A stretch of 5,766 nt of DNA, from NCBI GenBank assembly GCA_021823365.1, contig JAKAOD010000224.1, forward strand, positions 1 through 5,766, given 5' to 3'. Made by a program: the position numbers and the translations under genes. The notes beneath the pieces were generated by a model. The model saw only the letters and a program-made list of their open reading frames with translations. It did not search any database and was not told the DNA's origin. The DNA comes from Actinomycetes bacterium (GTDB lineage: Bacteria > Actinomycetota > Acidimicrobiia > Acidimicrobiales > Bog-793). Below are positions 4,257 through 5,766 of this stretch, piece after piece (positions within the stretch are counted from its first letter, which is position 1; each line of letters begins with the position of its first letter).

Positions 4257-5766
4257 CTACGCGCCGGAGGGTCCGCCGGAGAAGGCGAGCGCGACGGCGG
4301 CGAGGGGCGGGAAGACGCACTCGAGGCTCGCAGGCCGGCCGGCGAACGGTTCGGCCGCGGCGTCGGCGCCGCCGAGGTTCCCGCTGCCGGAGCCGCCGTA
4401 GATCTCGGCGTCGCTGTTCAGGATCTCGCGCCATCGGCCGGCGGCCGGCACGCCGACTCTCCGGCGCCGTGGGACGGGCGTGAAGTTCGCGCAGGCGACG
4501 ACCAGGCTGCCGTCGCGGCCCGAGCGCAGCCACGCGAGCAGCTCGTCGCCCGCGGCGTCTGCGAGGAGCCAGGAGAAACCCTCGGGATCGAGGTCCCGGC
4601 CGCAGAGGGCCTCGTGCTCCCGGTAGCAGCGGTTGCAATCGGCGACGAACCGGGCGACGCCGGAGTGGTCGGGATGCTCGAGCAGCGACCACTCGAGCTC
4701 GGCCTCGTGGTCCCATTCCTTCCAGGTCGCGAGCTCGCCGCCCATGAACAGCAGCTTCTTGCCTGGAAGGAGCCATTGGTAGCCGAGCAGCAGGCGCAAG
4801 CTTGCCCTGCGCTGCCAGTCGTCGCCGGGCATCTTGGTCGCGAGCGCGCCCTTGCCGTGGACGACCTCGTCGTGCGAGAGGGGGAGCACGTAGCGCTCGC
4901 TCGTCCAGTACAGGCCGCGGAAGGTGAGCTCGTTGTAGTGGTAGCGGCGATGGACCGGATCGCGGCGGAGGTGGTCGAGCGTGTCGTGCATCCAGCCCAT
5001 GTCCCACTTCAACGAGAAGCCGAGCCCCCCCTCGGCCACCGGGCGGGTCACGCCCGGCCAGGCCGTCGACTCCTCGGCGATCGTCAGGGTTCCGGGGAAC
5101 TCCGTGCGGACCGCCTCGTTCGTCTCCTTGAGGAGCCAGATGGCGTCGAGATCCTCTCGCCCGCCGAGCGGGTTCGGCGACCAGCCTCCGGCGGGGCGGG
5201 AGTAGTCGAGGTAGAGCATCGAGGCGACGCCGTCGACCCGGAGACCGTCGGCGTGGTAGCGGTCGATCCAGAAGCAGGCGGAGGAGGTGAGGAAGGAGCG
5301 CACCTCGTGCCGGCCGTAGTTGAACTCGAAGCTCCCCCAGTCCGGGTGGACGGCGCGGGAGGGCTCGGCGTGCTCGTAGAGGTGCGTCCCGTCGAGCTCG
5401 GCGAGCGCGAAGTCGTCGGTGGCGAAGTGAGAGGGCACCCAGTCGAGGATCACCCCCACCCCGGCGCGATGCAGCTCGTCGATCAGGACCATGAGGCCGG
5501 ACGGGGTCCCGTAGCGAGCGGTCGGCGCGAAGTAGCTCGTCGTCTGGTAGCCCCAGGACCCGTAGAAGGGGTGCTCCATGACCGGCAGCAGCTCGACGTG
5601 GGTGAAGCCGAGGCGCGTCACGTGCTCGACCAGGGGGCCGGCGAGCTCCTCGTAGCGCAGCCACCTGCCGCCCTCGCCGCGGCGCCACGACCCGAGGTGC
5701 ACCTCGTAGATGCTGATCGGCGCGCCCTGCTCCTGACGTCGCGCACGCTCCGCCAGCCATTGCCCG
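4257..5766 (-). CDS. glgB: 1,4-alpha-glucan branching enzyme GlgB, C-terminal part, cut by right edge
   Basis: GlgB cuts an alpha-1,4 chain and re-attaches it by an alpha-1,6 link, making glycogen branches in the cytoplasm. The frame is open from the right edge to TAG 4257-4259, giving 502 residues of the usual 700 or more; the N-terminal CBM48 region is outside. The visible start reads 'APISIYEVHLGSWRR', a GlgB hallmark. GTG 5702 falls inside that motif and is not the true start. GH13 signatures on the minus strand are DWVPSHF (5424-5444), GLRVDGV with the nucleophile Asp (5232-5234), AEEST with the general acid Glu (5064-5078), and LSHDEVVHGKG with the conserved Asp (4869-4871). 'LKWDMGWMHDTL' and the C-terminal beta domain with 'LNSDAEIYGGSGSGN' are also typical of GlgB. 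No frameshift or missing catalytic residue was seen. Upstream partners, such as the maltosyltransferase glgE often found beside actinobacterial glgB, cannot be checked here. Confidence 0.96.
   Translation of the reverse strand, partial: GQWLAERARRQEQGAPISIYEVHLGSWRRGEGGRWLRYEELAGPLVEHVTRLGFTHVELLPVMEHPFYGSWGYQTTSYFAPTARYGTPSGLMVLIDELHRAGVGVILDWVPSHFATDDFALAELDGTHLYEHAEPSRAVHPDWGSFEFNYGRHEVRSFLTSSACFWIDRYHADGLRVDGVASMLYLDYSRPAGGWSPNPLGGREDLDAIWLLKETNEAVRTEFPGTLTIAEESTAWPGVTRPVAEGGLGFSLKWDMGWMHDTLDHLRRDPVHRRYHYNELTFRGLYWTSERYVLPLSHDEVVHGKGALATKMPGDDWQRRASLRLLLGYQWLLPGKKLLFMGGELATWKEWDHEAELEWSLLEHPDHSGVARFVADCNRCYREHEALCGRDLDPEGFSWLLADAAGDELLAWLRSGRDGSLVVACANFTPVPRRRRVGVPAAGRWREILNSDAEIYGGSGSGNLGGADAAAEPFAGRPASLECVFPPLAAVALAFSGGPSGA

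Noticed and set aside
4257..5702. glgB as a short complete gene starting at GTG 5702
   Set aside because: The GTG is the Val of the conserved 'YEVHLGSW' motif and the frame continues with GlgB-like sequence to the window edge.
4168..5760. A 530-codon minus-strand open frame overlapping glgB in another frame
   Set aside because: It is Arg/Pro/Ala-rich low-complexity translation, with all GH13 motifs lying in the other frame.

Overview
The window is very GC-rich (roughly 70% by eye), with almost every codon ending in G or C, GTG starts, and a TANNNT-type -10 box directly in front of a start codon. This suits a high-GC actinomycete (Actinomycetota). The genus cannot be read from the sequence; a deep lineage such as Acidimicrobiia is possible but is only a guess.

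Layout. Positions 1-1624 (+) hold a tight same-strand cluster: the 3' end of a SIMPL/DUF541 protein gene, an unrecognised single-pass membrane protein with a two-cysteine C-terminal domain, and an ECF-type sigma factor. Gaps are 3 and 22 bases, so they are probably one operon. Positions 1625-1795 are a 171-base leader in front of a small cold-shock protein gene (1796-1996, +). It carries a candidate extended -10 promoter and two near-identical 14-bp palindromes. Positions 1997-2108 are a short, extremely GC-rich gap with a 16-bp palindrome (possible csp terminator), three CCCGGGG repeats and a -10 box that appears to give a leaderless transcript. Next come glgX (2112-4235, +) and, convergent with it, the C-terminal two thirds of glgB (4257 to the right edge, -). 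A perfect 9-bp hairpin lies between the two glg genes.

How the genes work together. GlgB makes the alpha-1,6 branches of glycogen and GlgX removes them from phosphorylase-trimmed chains, so the right half is a glycogen (or glycogen-to-trehalose) metabolism locus. The left half looks like an envelope-signalling cassette: the sigma factor follows a membrane protein that could be its regulator, though that link is inferred from position only.

Most of the window is conventional. The least explained parts are the membrane-protein/sigma-factor pair and the paired palindromes in the csp leader. No mobile elements, CRISPR arrays, tRNA or rRNA genes were seen, and no gene-free stretch exceeds 300 bases.
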